This document shows positions 24,372 through 34,569 of a stretch of 64,000 nucleotides of DNA, piece after piece. This stretch comes from Effrenium voratum (Eukaryota; Sar; Dinophyceae; Suessiales; Symbiodiniaceae): positions 300,066 to 364,065 of the forward strand of contig CAUJNA010003781.1 in NCBI GenBank assembly GCA_963377175.1, given 5' to 3'. The position numbers were made by a program, and so were the translations under genes. The notes beneath the pieces are model-generated. The model was not told the DNA's origin and made no database searches. It was given only the letters and a program-made list of their open reading frames with translations. Within the stretch, counting starts at the first letter, position 1. Each line of letters begins with the position of its first letter.

Positions 24372-24503
24372 CCCCTAATTGGTGGTTTGGAGCCCGGTGG
24401 TTTGGCGGTTAAGGGGCGGATGGATTCCCATTTACCCTCTACAAACACCAAGGGTTCTCAAATCCAAAAAGCCTTGCCACCAATCCGAACCACCAATTAG
24501 GGG
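24372..24503 (+). mobile_element. Family I TIR element, copy I1
   Basis: CCCCTAATTGGTGGTT at the left is exactly inverted at 24488-24503; 132 bp in total. Confidence 0.75.
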
Positions 24504-24509
24504 ACCTGA

Positions 24510-26040
24510 AAGCATCCGCGCTTACGGACTGGGTAGCCCCCGGATTGGAAGGTTTACAACAACTTTTCGGCCGCATATGTCCCAAAGCCCCTCTCGTCCC
24601 GGCCTGCTCCATCAGGGCAAATGCCCTTCGAACTCGACACAACGGTTGTTTTTTTGCTTTTTGAGTTCGGCGTTCGGCATTCTGACAGGCTGTGGGGCTT
24701 AAGGTGCGAATTGGTCCTTCCCTCTAGCACTTGGGGGGGTTGACTCTGACCGTTGCCGGCAAAGCTGGAATTCGTTTCCGAAAAGTGAACCCAGGCCTCA
24801 GATGTTCTTGCCAACACCGGTGGGGTCCGCAGGCTCACGTCTTTCGCCTTTTCCAGCCAGCCTGCTGTTTGGGAGCCAAAATGTTCGTGCGCCGGACAAG
24901 CCCATGCTACACAACTGCGCAATGCCCAGATGGCAGCCCTATGTTTGCTTGGGTCCCTGACTGGGGTCCTGACGAAATGTGAAGTTGACACATTGTACAG
25001 GAGGGGTCCCTATGTTTTTCTGAGGGGTCCCTGACTGGGGTCCTCCTGTTCTTGAGGGGTCCCTGAGTGACTGGGGTCCTGATTAAAAATTGCACAGGAA
25101 GCTTTAGGGAAGACCATACGAAACCGCAGCACCGATACAAAACCCCCGATCCCATGCCCCGTGTTCCGGCGTCCAAAGCGAAGGGAGCCCCCAAGCTGGA
25201 AGTCTACGAAGTGGTCCAAACTAAGATGGTCCAAACTGCAGAAGGGCCGGCCTCAAGTGGTCCAAACCGAAGAACAAAACCAAAAAAAGAAAAAGCTGTC
25301 TGCTCGTCACCCACCACATGATACAACCCTGCCGATTCCCGGGGGGATCGGAACGACTGCCGACCCCTCGATTTTAGGCATTGGTGTTTCTCACCGAGTC
25401 CTCCAATTGGGTGTCGTTTTGGTTCTCCTTTCCGGACCATCCCTTTCTCCGAAGCAATAAAAGGTCCTTTTGCCTTTTCCGTTTTCCAAACCATCCGAAA
25501 GTGTTTGCCTTTTTGAGGTTACCTTGGACTCTCTTGCGGACATGCACTCAAGATATTGTGGCAAAGCGCCTTTCAACCGATGGCTCCCTCAGGGCAAGAA
25601 AGCTTCCCTTTGTCGCTAGCCGTCACTTGTAAGACCATCACTGGGATAGCGAGTTGGCAAAAAACTTGGGCCACGCAGAAATTGGTCCCAACGAGGATGA
25701 GCTATGATTCACATCCTTAATACCCTGAACGGCAACGGCGTAACTCCTCTTTTAAGACGAATCCCCCGAGAACAAGCCCCCTCCACCCTCCCCCGAATGG
25801 TGGCTTTCCATTTTTGGTGTCCCTGCTGAACCTGAACAAGGCACCTTTTTTGGGGCCGATTTAAAAGGGACACCAACGGTTTCAAGAAACTATTTTGCAG
25901 ACCAATGGAGAAAGAAAAACTCTTGAGGCCCATCCCAAGCGAGTAACCCAGCCCTTTGCCGCACACTGCGCAGCGGCTACGCAACGGCCGCCTGAGCCGG
26001 CCCTACACAAGCGAATTGCATCGAATTGTCTGGCACGGTC
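24510..26040. other. No gene recognised apart from one weak island
   Basis: A minus frame near 24828-24868 reads AGWLEKAKDVSLRTPP after AACAG and could be a microexon with a GC donor after EK. Otherwise only repeats. Confidence 0.3.
24950..25085. repeat. Short minisatellite GGGGTCCCTGACTGGGGTCCT
   Basis: Three diverged copies of a unit carrying GGTCCCTGACTGGGGTCC. Confidence 0.7.
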
Positions 26041-26046
26041 GCCGAA

Positions 26047-26168
26047 ATGGCCATGGGTCAACATCCAAATCGTACCCCCAGTGAACATCCCAATCACCAC
26101 TAAAATAGACTAAAATGGGTGGTGCACCTATCCCAAAATGGCACCGCTGGTTTTCACCCACAGCCAAA
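26047..26168 (-). mobile_element. Family A element, copy A5
   Basis: ATGGCCATGGGTCAACATCC ... CCCCCAGTGAACATCCC ... GGTTTTCACCCACAGCC. The outer about 18 bases are inverted repeats with a few mismatches. Confidence 0.75.
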
Positions 26169-26463
26169 TGTCTTCGCTCCAGCTTCCTTGATCCAGCGGA
26201 ACAAGCGAACTCAAGCTTAGCCACCATCAAAACTTCTCGTATCCCAAAAAGGCAGATATCCGCACCAACTTGTTTGGCCCTAAAAACACCCTCAAACAAA
26301 ATGAAACCCCGCTTCACCCATCTCGCACCGCCGGATCATCCCTCTTGCACCGGACCCGTGATCTCTGCTTCCTAAACACTCCCATGCATCCGCGAGACGA
26401 ATTCATCTCAACCGACAACAACTACGCTTCAAGGCCCATTGGAACCCAAGACCTGCCCTCAAG

Positions 26464-26559
26464 CACTTCTGTGATACAAGAAAAAGGATACAAAATGGGC
26501 CTAACCCCAAAGACTAACCCCCCATATAAAGGGGGAGATTCCCTTGTATCACAGAAGTG
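26464..26559 (+). mobile_element. Family H element with perfect 17-bp inverted ends
   Basis: CACTTCTGTGATACAAG (26464-26480) is exactly complementary to 26543-26559. The 96-bp element has a C-rich/G-rich inner stem around ATATAAA. Perfect ends suggest recent activity or selection for pairing. Confidence 0.8.
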
Positions 26560-26750
26560 GGGAAAAACCCCTTGATCCCACAACCCTGGAAGCCATAGAT
26601 GGAGTTCCCTTCTGCAATTCACCCTAGGCTTCCCCCTTGGTACGAACTTTCAAAAAGGAAATGCCGACAAACAGAATTCAAGCTCCGCTTTCTAGTGGAT
26701 TGGCCAAAAAAGACCAAAATGATTTTGTTGCCACTCTTGACATCAGCTGC

Positions 26751-26853
26751 CCCCGAATTGGTGGTTTGGATTGGACCCCTCGTTCTTGCAGCGGGCAAAC
26801 GGGAAACTAATTTCCCCACCAAACCACCAAGCTCCAAACCACCAAACGAGGGA
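26751..26853 (+). mobile_element. Family I-like TIR element, copy I2
   Basis: CCCCCGAATTGGTGGTTTGG at the left and CTCCAAACCACCAAACGAGG at the right, imperfect inverted repeats related to I1. Confidence 0.6.
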
Positions 26854-27098
26854 AGCTGATAAGAAGTTCTTCCATAGCTGTGGTGGTCAAAACCACTGCT
26901 AATTCCCATTTTGGTTGGGATTGGTGAATTCACCACCCATTTTAGGTTTCCTCTTTGGTTGGATTGGGCACCCATTTTAGAACCTATGTTAGAACCTCAG
27001 AACCTCTTTTAGTGGTTGGATTGAATCGGAGGTTCACTGGAAACTAACCGATTTGGATTTGGAAAAGCCCGGCCGGCCACATCTCAGGCCCTCAGGGC

Positions 27099-27143
27099 CC
27101 GAGGCACATGCCCCGCGACAGCGGGTGGCCGGCTCCGGCGGGC
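27099..27143 (-). CDS. Candidate microexon (gene C series)
   Basis: GTGACGCAG|ARRSRPPAVAGHVPR|GC. 45 nt, phase 0-0. Basic and Pro-containing, so not a coiled coil. Confidence 0.45.
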
Positions 27144-27565
27144 CTGCGTCACACCCGAAAAAAGGGAAAGCGAGCGAGGAGGACAAGGAACAAAGAAAAA
27201 CGAGAGGTGAACATGAACACAGCAAACAAATTGGAAAAACACGCGGACCAAAAGACATAACTTAAGGAAGAAACACCTCCCAAGCTGCAATGCGGGTGAA
27301 ATCCAAATGGATTCCAAGCACAATGCATGAAGGACACTATGAGGGTGTCGTTTTTGTGGGTGCCCTTGTTGGATTGGTTCAAAAGGAAGTCAAAAGGAAA
27401 ACCACTATGTGTTCAGGGTCCCCGTATTCTGATACCCATTCCCTGTTGAGTAGCTGCTCGAAATTCGAACCCCCTCTTGATAAGTTGAAAGGGAAACCAA
27501 AAGGAACCCAACGATTCGTATTTGAGAAGCACCCAAATGGGTCCTACCAAATAGGCTACTCATGA

Positions 27566-27720
27566 TTGTCCTGTGCACGTGATGGGAACCCGTTAAACGA
27601 GCACGCTGAATGCAAAGTCGCCTTGCAACCGCTCAGCGACAAATGGCTGGAATGCTTCAGAGTCAGGTCTGAGAACCAACTCGACTTGAAAAGAGCACAC
27701 CTAAAGGATATGCCACCTTG
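27566..27720 (+). CDS. Plus-strand coding-like segment, unassigned
   Basis: Frame KVALQPLSDKWLECFRVRSE then NQLDLKRAHLKDM. Protein-like composition in a 65-codon frame, no other support. Confidence 0.25.
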
Positions 27721-27819
27721 CAGCTATAGGTTGCCTTATCTAATTACATGTACTTGGCCGTAGTGAGGTCCCATTTGCGCAGCTTTTCTATGCTGCAACA
27801 GGCTTAAGATTCCAAGACT

Positions 27820-28015
27820 GTCTTCGAACCGAGCTTCAACTGTGGCTTGAACGCATTCTCCACCCCAACGTCACGAAGGGAAAGGCATCTGCACACATCC
27901 GACAAACCTTTGCAGCCGGCGGCATCTCCGGCAGCTCTTAACAAACCTGGAGGAAGCACAGCAAACGCACTCGTGCGTGAAACTTCTTCAAGGGAAGCCT
28001 TGAGAACGGCGCGAG
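27820..28015 (-). CDS. Possible minus-strand exon, unassigned
   Basis: Frame AVLKASLEEVSRTSAFAVLP, then PGLLRAAGDAAGC, then a Lys-rich end closed by TAA near 27804. Weak third-position bias. The plus strand next to it (28020-28472) is also open for 150 codons, so strand is not settled. Confidence 0.25.
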
Positions 28016-28019
28016 GGCC

Positions 28020-28472
28020 ATGACCAAGGGATCCAGTGTGCGGTGTGTTGCCATGCAGCACCCACTCCAGGCAAACGCAAAGTTGAAGAGACACCGAACA
28101 CTTTCAAGCTACGGCGCTCGTGAGGCGTGCCATGCTCTAGCCGAGGTCGTATCGAATTCTTCCCGAAACCTCAAAGGCCGAGCTACCCAACGGGTGTCCA
28201 ACTACGTTAGGCGAAACGACGTGGGCGCGACCTCGCGAGGGTGCTGGTGGCGACATCATCCCGGCGTCTACACCAACAACGCAGCAGTACTCCAAAGACC
28301 GGCATGCTACGCTATGCAGTTGCGGAAACTGTCTGATGGACACCGAAAGCCGTTAGCTATCCAGGCGGACAGCCACGTCCAACTGGCGTGCATTGCCTTG
28401 GAAGGTGCTGTGCGTGGCAGTGATCATGTCTCCGATTCTCTGGCCAGAATCCGTGTGAAGAGCCGTTACTAG
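28020..28472 (+). other. Complex G/C-balanced sequence, open for 150 plus-strand codons
   Basis: This stretch lacks the A/C/T runs and repeat elements common elsewhere. One plus frame is open throughout, Arg/Ala/Ser/His-rich, with no recognisable domain. It may be coding on either strand or an old unique sequence. Confidence 0.25.
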
Positions 28473-29506
28473 GCCATGGCTGAGGCCCAAAATGTGGCCC
28501 GAGTGGCCCCTCTCAGCACAATTCCAGGCCCACACTCATGTTGACTTTGGATGAATAAACCCCCGTTTCTTCATATGGGGGGTGTCCCTGGTTTTGCTGG
28601 GGATTTATCACTTGCGCTGGCCTGCGCTGGCCTCACCCAACTGCCGACACACCGATTCAGCCTGACGCGCCTTGCATCACCGCAGCGGCACTTTCCAGCC
28701 CTTCCGTCTTGAACTTCCATTTGCTTAGGCCCCCTGGCAAAAATAAAAATATTCCCAGGAGTGATCGATTCCTTTTAAAACCAACAGGCAACAAATTGGA
28801 AGTGAATGCAAAAAGCGCGGAACGCATCCGGCAAAAGGAATCCCCCAAAAGCGTACCGTACCCTACCAGCCCCAATTAGCCCCCGCACCCCTTCTGTGGC
28901 TGTAGCCCCAAACTACTCCACATCCAACCAGCCACATGATGGTTTCCTCAAGGGCACGGGAACTGTGTGAGTCTCCTGGTTCTGTGGGAAAAATCAAGCT
29001 TTTCGCCCGTGCCCCTCCCAAATGAATCATAGACCACTGGAAACTTTGATCCAGCCCCATATTTGTCAGCATTTTCGTTTATGACCGGCACATTTGTAAC
29101 CTTCAATGATGGGGATGCGCCCTGTCCCCTGATTTTTGCGGGTACGGGGTTCCACGTGCTCAAACCAACCGTGCACTACTAGCAATTGTGTCTCAACCGG
29201 GCAGAAGGGCAACAGGTGAGACGCAGAGAGAGAGAGAGAGAGAGCTGTGCCCAAATGATGTAGTGTCCTTCCAAACGTCTTTCAAAAACACACACATCTT
29301 GCCCAACGTTTTTCCCTTTGAACCCAAGCTGCGGTTTTATCGGAAACTCCCAGGAAAACTTGCTGCTGCAAGCTAGTACGGAATGAGGGAATGAACCCAG
29401 AAGACCGGAAACCAAATCGGGGATGCTTCTTCTAGGGGTCACTACGCCCCTTCCCCGAGATCCGACCCCCGAGCCCCGAGATCCGTCCGAGGCGGCCCGA
29501 GGCCGC

Positions 29507-29544
29507 CTTCGCGAGGTCCAGCTCAGCAGCCACCAGAGGCGGCC
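29507..29544 (-). CDS. Candidate microexon (gene C series)
   Basis: CCAGCGGAG acceptor, two bases, then PPLVAAELDLAK|GC. An upstream AG (GCGGAG at about 29564) would extend it with SASGG. G/C-rich island in A/T-richer surroundings. Confidence 0.45.
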
Positions 29545-30875
29545 CTCCGCTGGCGCTGCTCCGCCTCAAAAAAAATCGACCGGCCCAAGAAGCGGCAAAG
29601 GAAGCAGCTATGCGTCCAAGAGCCTGGTGCATGGCTATGGGTTCATTAGCCTTTGAACAGTCAAACAGTGGGAGCAGTGGGAGTTTCTCAAAGTAGCAAA
29701 AAGGAACTGTTTGCTGTTTGGATGGGTTTTAAGGGGCAATCAAATTCAGCAAGCTCGCAAGGCAAATGTAGGCCACTAACCAAAAATACATGACGACAAA
29801 TCTTCAGTTTAACCCTCCCAGCTTCACTGTTTCTCGAAAAATCGAAATACCAAGGCCACAGGATGTTAGGTGAAGTTGATCAGCATGCCAGGATTTTAAA
29901 GGAATGCGATGCTTTTCTGGCACAAACCCTGAAAGGGGAAACCAAGTTGGAATGACAAGCATTGGTACCCTTAAGGTTTCATCTGAAGACTCTTGCAGGG
30001 GTCCCGAGATTTGTGCAACAATCCTGCAGCCTGGCCCATGTAGGATTCTGGGCAACCCTACATTATCTCAGGGTTAAAAATCCTGCACTGAAACTAGGCC
30101 TCAAGTAAGACTTTAGTTACGCTTTTCTGTGTTGGGTCCACTTAGGAAAGATGTTGACATCCAAACATCTTGGCTGGATTGCAAGGTTGTCAGCAGGTTG
30201 GAAGGTGGTAAACAGCAACGCTTTGGCGACAACACTTGTCGGCAAATGTCAAAAGCCCCTTAAAAAATAGTACAACGTCTTTTCATATTCGCATTTTGCA
30301 ATAGCAAGGGCTATCAGATATCATCCGGAAGCCAACCAGCGACTCAGTTTGGTGCCACATGGACTCTTCTTACTACCAGTGGCAGGACCCTCCCAAAACC
30401 CTCCAAGTTTGACCGTTCGACCTGCATTTGCGGCACACTGAAAATAGTACTTTCAAATTCAGTGCGATACTCGTTTGCCCTAAATATTGAATAGTGTTTG
30501 AGGAGACCCCAGTTGCCCCATGGAAGAGTGCGGATGTCGTGCAGACTGGTGCTGTGGACATCGTGGGAAAAGTTGGTGCCTCTTTTTTGAGGGTTACCTT
30601 CAAGAGGGGTTGATTTAAACTTTGGAAGGGTTACCGACTTTGGAGGCTCCGCCTTGGCTCATCGAGAACCTTCAAAACATTGTTGCACGAATTTACATGA
30701 GATTCGATTTTCAGAATCGCTCTTTGCATCCCCTCCGTAGAATATTTGGATCCCTCAATCAATGCCTTCAACTTTGAAATTTGCCACATTGGTGGTCGGC
30801 GATTTGATTGGAAAAATATCCCACTGCTTGAATATTGTTCTCCTATAGGAGAAGAAAAGTATCAACGGCAGCGGT

Positions 30876-31064
30876 TTGCGAGCCCACCTTGGCCGGATAC
30901 CAAAGGGAATGTATCTGCAAGTTGGAAAGCGGACTGCCAAAGCCTTTGAGCAGCTACTCCAATCCTTCCTTGAGAACGGCCCATCTAATCACTCTCAAAG
31001 TCAGCCTTTAAGTGGCAGACGAAAGAGAAGCCAACAAAAGGCGTGTTACTTTGAAACTCCATAG
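30876..31064 (+). CDS. Plus-strand coding-like segment, unassigned
   Basis: Open frame MRAHLGRIPKGMYLQVGKRT then AKAFEQLLQSFLENG and a Ser/Gln/Lys-rich tail to a stop at 31064. A neighbouring plus frame (30746-30949) is also open. No homology recognised. Confidence 0.3.
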   Translation: MRAHLGRIPKGMYLQVGKRTAKAFEQLLQSFLENGPSNHSQSQPLSGRRKRSQQKACYFETP

Positions 31065-31207
31065 AAACCGCCCATGGACCCAGAAAAAGAGTCCTTGACC
31101 CCAAACCCGGCTCGCGGCGCCCAGCCTTCAACTCTTTCTCCTTCACCTTCCCCTGCACCTGCGACATGCATGGGTTCGCTTGTTTCCACGGGTAGGGAAG
31201 ACTGGTT

Positions 31208-31260
31208 CCAGTGGGGGCTGGGGTGGTGGTGGTGGTGGGGGTGGGGGTTGGGGTGGGCTC
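31208..31260. repeat. G-rich (GGTGGGG) tract
   Basis: About 50 bases of GGTGGTGG/GGGGTTGGGG. Confidence 0.8.
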
Positions 31261-31755
31261 CAAGCCCTGAGCTCTTGAGCTCTAAGATGAGCGGTTTTGT
31301 CCACATCCGAAGAATCGGTCGGGTTCGATTGTTGCGGCCCCGGAAGAAAAAAGAAAAATGCCACAGATCGAGTCGATGTGTTCGGTACCCTTGAGACCGA
31401 ATCGATGGATCCAGAGTGGCCCTGTGCTCCTGGGGTGCACCCCCAACGGAACCCTTTTTGGATGGTATTTGAAGGGAAACCTAAAAGAAAGCCAAACCAT
31501 GTTCAGCTTCCCTCGTTTGGTGTGCAAGGGCTGGTATCCATTCCCCCACAAGAACCAAGGCTTCATCTCCAAACCACCCACTAACTCAGTCAACAACCAA
31601 AAAAAAACCACGTCCGGCCCATGAGTCCGAGCCCAATCTAAACCAACGCCCAAAAAGGTGTTCCCCGGTCACAAGGGGAACCCCTTGGCCTTAAATTTCC
31701 CATCGATCCACGGCCCAGGGCTCAAAGGTTCTGATTCCGGTCCAGGTTTTCCGGG

Positions 31756-31858
31756 GTTGGCGTTGGGTTTGGGGAGCGAGACATAAAAAAAGAATTAGCG
31801 GTTCAGTGGAAGGGGATTTCAACCACTGAACCGCAAGAAGCGGAAAAAAATGTAAGAT
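31756..31858 (+). mobile_element. Family F element, copy F1
   Basis: GTTGGCGTTGGGTTTGGGGA start, shared with F2. A perfect 12-bp stem GCGGTTCAGTGG (31798-31809) / CCACTGAACCGC (31823-31834) flanks AAGGGGATTTCAA. Confidence 0.65.
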
Positions 31859-32194
31859 GTAAGTCCCAAGAACCATGTTTTGTTTGTGCAAGCTCGACCT
31901 GGAATCCAGGAGTACCCCGGATTGGCACAGTCAGAAAACCAGGCCCCCCTTCCGTGCGTTGGATACCAAAAACACGAGCACCGACAAAAGTAGGGACAGG
32001 CCTGCCAAAGATCGGCTTGAGCCCCTTATTCACAAGACAGTTTTGGAATAACTTGCTGGTGCGATAAGTGGGGAGTGTGGAAATGAACCCAGGGAACCTC
32101 TTAAAGGAAAACACTTGTGGGATGGTTTTTATCGTCCAACTCATTCCCTGCTGAGAACCAGCAAGATGAAGGGACAGCATTGTGCACCAGACGC

Positions 32195-32221
32195 TCTGTG
32201 CTCCGCGGCCTCGCCGAGAAC
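32195..32221 (-). CDS. Candidate microexon (gene C series)
   Basis: ACCGGGAG|VLGEAAEHR|GC. 27 nt, phase 0-0. First island after the stop of gene B, so it could mark the 5' part of gene C. Confidence 0.4.
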
Positions 32222-33029
32222 CTCCCGGTTAAGGGCATCCTACGGCCAAAGTTCGGGTGTAGATGAGGATGTCTGTGGAGATCCTTTGGCTGGTTTAAAA
32301 AGGAAACCAAAAGGAAAGAAACCCAACAGGACAATCCCATTTGACTAGTGATGGCAATCACAGGCAAAGAGACCTTTGGGGAAGAACGCATTGTTGGGCA
32401 CCCCTGCAATTTCTTAGAGGTTTAGAATTTGCAAACCGGATACCAGGAATACTCCCGATAAGCGAGCTTGCCATAATTTGCCAAACCAATTGAGTGCCGC
32501 AAAAAAGAAGAAGTTGCAATTCCTGCACAGACAGCGCTGCACACATCAGAAAATTGGCGCGGAAGGGGGAGCCGTGGGAAACTCATCGAAAAGTCTACCA
32601 CCCAACAGCCGTGTCTTATAAATTCAGGAAACAAAGCGTTTTCTGCCGAAAGTCTATCTTGCCCCCTTACCTTTTTACCTGCAAAAGCAGGGTTTTGAAA
32701 TCTTCGCGATAAAACCAAAACATCAGGATGATGCATCAGTTGGGGTACAACCCCCTTCGTCGGAAAGCCCCACCGGAAAAGGGGGGGAAAAGCAACGGGT
32801 GGGTGTGTCCAATTTGTTGAGGGGCCCCTTTTTGAACGTGTGGTCCTAACAAGGGAGCAATTCGGAAAACCACCAAGTTGCGGACCGAAATCCTGTTTTG
32901 ACACATACCCAGCTCGATTCGCCTTGGGTAACTGACTGCCTCAATACCTCCAGCAGCTTTTTCCCTGTGCTTCATGGGGGCCCAAGATTTTATTTTCTTA
33001 TCGCGAAGGCAAAAGGAAGCCAACTGGAT

Positions 33030-33870
33030 GTTTGGCTATGGCTGGCTTAGGGTTCATCAAGGGTTGGCTTGGGCTTCGGGTTGCCTTGAGGTTAGTTCAG
33101 GCTTGCTTTGGGCTTATGCTTCAGACTATTTTTAAAATCTAAGAATAGGGTTGGTTAGGGGTTGGTTTGGGCTTGGGTTTAGGGTGGGCTTATGGTTGGC
33201 CGAGCGCGTTGGTTAAGGGTTGGGCTTGGGCTGAGGTTGGTTTGGACTTGGACTCAGGGTTTGCGGCAAGTTAAGGGCTAGTCTGGGCTTGGACTTAGGA
33301 AGGGTTGGTTTGGGCTTGAGAATAGGGTTAGGCTGGGCTTAGGGTTGGCTTAGGCTTTTTGGCTGGCTGGGAAGGGGGTTGGTTTAAGGTTGTCTTGGGG
33401 TTAGTTAGTTTAAGATTCGGCTTAGGGAGGGCTTAGGGTTGGCGTTGGGTGGTTTAGGGTGTGTCGAGGGTTGGCTTGGGGCTGGTTAAGGGTTGGGCTT
33501 GGGCTTGGGCTTAGGGTTGGTTTGGGTTGGGTTAGGGCTAGTTTAAGATTGGGCTAGTCGAAGCAGAAAAGAGAGCCCTTTTGGCCGTCAGATGTCAGGG
33601 ATCAGGCGGAATCTGGATGCATGTGTGCATGGATCGCGAAGGCGCTTTGCACGATGATCTCCCCCCTGGTAACCTTTTGCGGGAACTGGAGGCACTGAGT
33701 TGGTTTAGAGGTGCGCTTGGGGTTGGCTTGGGTTTAGGGTTGGTTTGGGGGCGGGGCGTGTTCAGGTTTAGCTCAGGGTTGGTTTAGGGTCGTTTTAGGG
33801 TCGGCCTAGGGTTGGTTTAGAGTTGTTTGCAATGGGTCGCTTTTGTGTGAGTTTCGGGTTTAGCTGGCTT
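33030..33870. repeat. 840-bp degenerate telomere-like GGGTTGG(C/T)TTA array
   Basis: Irregular units such as GGGTTGGTTTGGGCTTAGG, interrupted at about 33560-33710 by ordinary sequence that is open on the plus strand (CMDREGALHDDLPPGNLLRE). It lies in the 3' flank of gene B. Confidence 0.85.
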
Positions 33871-34512
33871 GCTGGCTTGCTGGCTGAAAAAAGATGCTGA
33901 TTCGGGCAGCACACATTGCAGAGCAAACTCGCAAACCTACAAAAGGGGAGCCTCCCTCCCTAAAGGGCATGGCTTGAAACGGAGCGGTTTCCGACAGAGC
34001 AAAGTTGAAAGGCAGGGTATCAAGGTCAAAAACAAGTTACACAGGAACCCGCAAAACACCCATGTGTAGGAAGATCTCCCTTTCAGGAAATGGACCTCCT
34101 CTTTGGGCTCATGTTAAACTTGCAGCGGAGTACTACTTCGGGCTTTAAGCTACAACTTGGAAGATTGACTTCGAGGGCAAAAAGTTCACCGACGAGTTGA
34201 GAGGAAGTCCCCGGGTTTTTCTTCGGACACCCCAAAAGGCCAGGACCCTTTTTGTCGGAAGTGACTCCCTCAGCACATGGCCATGACACTGCACCCTTCG
34301 GCAAAATGTGTCAGCCCCAACTGAGCCATAGTCATTCTTGAGTCGACGTGGGCCATGGTCATGGTTTCCCTAGGCACAAGAGACTCCAAGCACTGGGTGC
34401 GTTTAGAGCATGGCACAAATGGGTATCTTGAAACAGAGAAGAAAGCAAAACACAAAGGTCGGTGTCCTTTTGGTTTTCCCTTTAACCATGAAAAGAATGA
34501 AAGCGCCGCAAA

Positions 34513-34569
34513 TCAAAGTCTCTCACGAAGCTCCTCCGCCGTCATGTCTCGGATCTGCTCTAAGAGATC
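34513..34569 (-). CDS. Gene B terminal exon with stop codon
   Basis: GAACTGAG|DLLEQIRDMTAEELRERL then TGA. 57 nt including the stop, starts in phase 0. This places the C-terminus of gene B at 34513. Downstream DNA for about 2 kb holds no further island, only degenerate GGGTT repeats. Confidence 0.65.
   Translation of the reverse strand, partial: DLLEQIRDMTAEELRERL

Larger units (their letters stand above)
29600..32190. other. No minus-strand exon recognised
   Basis: Contains the plus-strand segment at 30.9 kb, the G-rich tract at 31.2 kb and element F1. No AG-helix-GC island was found. Confidence 0.4.

Noticed and set aside
27440..27480. TTCGAA-containing stretch checked for a tRNA T-arm
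   Set aside because: No pairing T stem, anticodon arm or acceptor stem. No convincing tRNA or rRNA was seen anywhere in the window.
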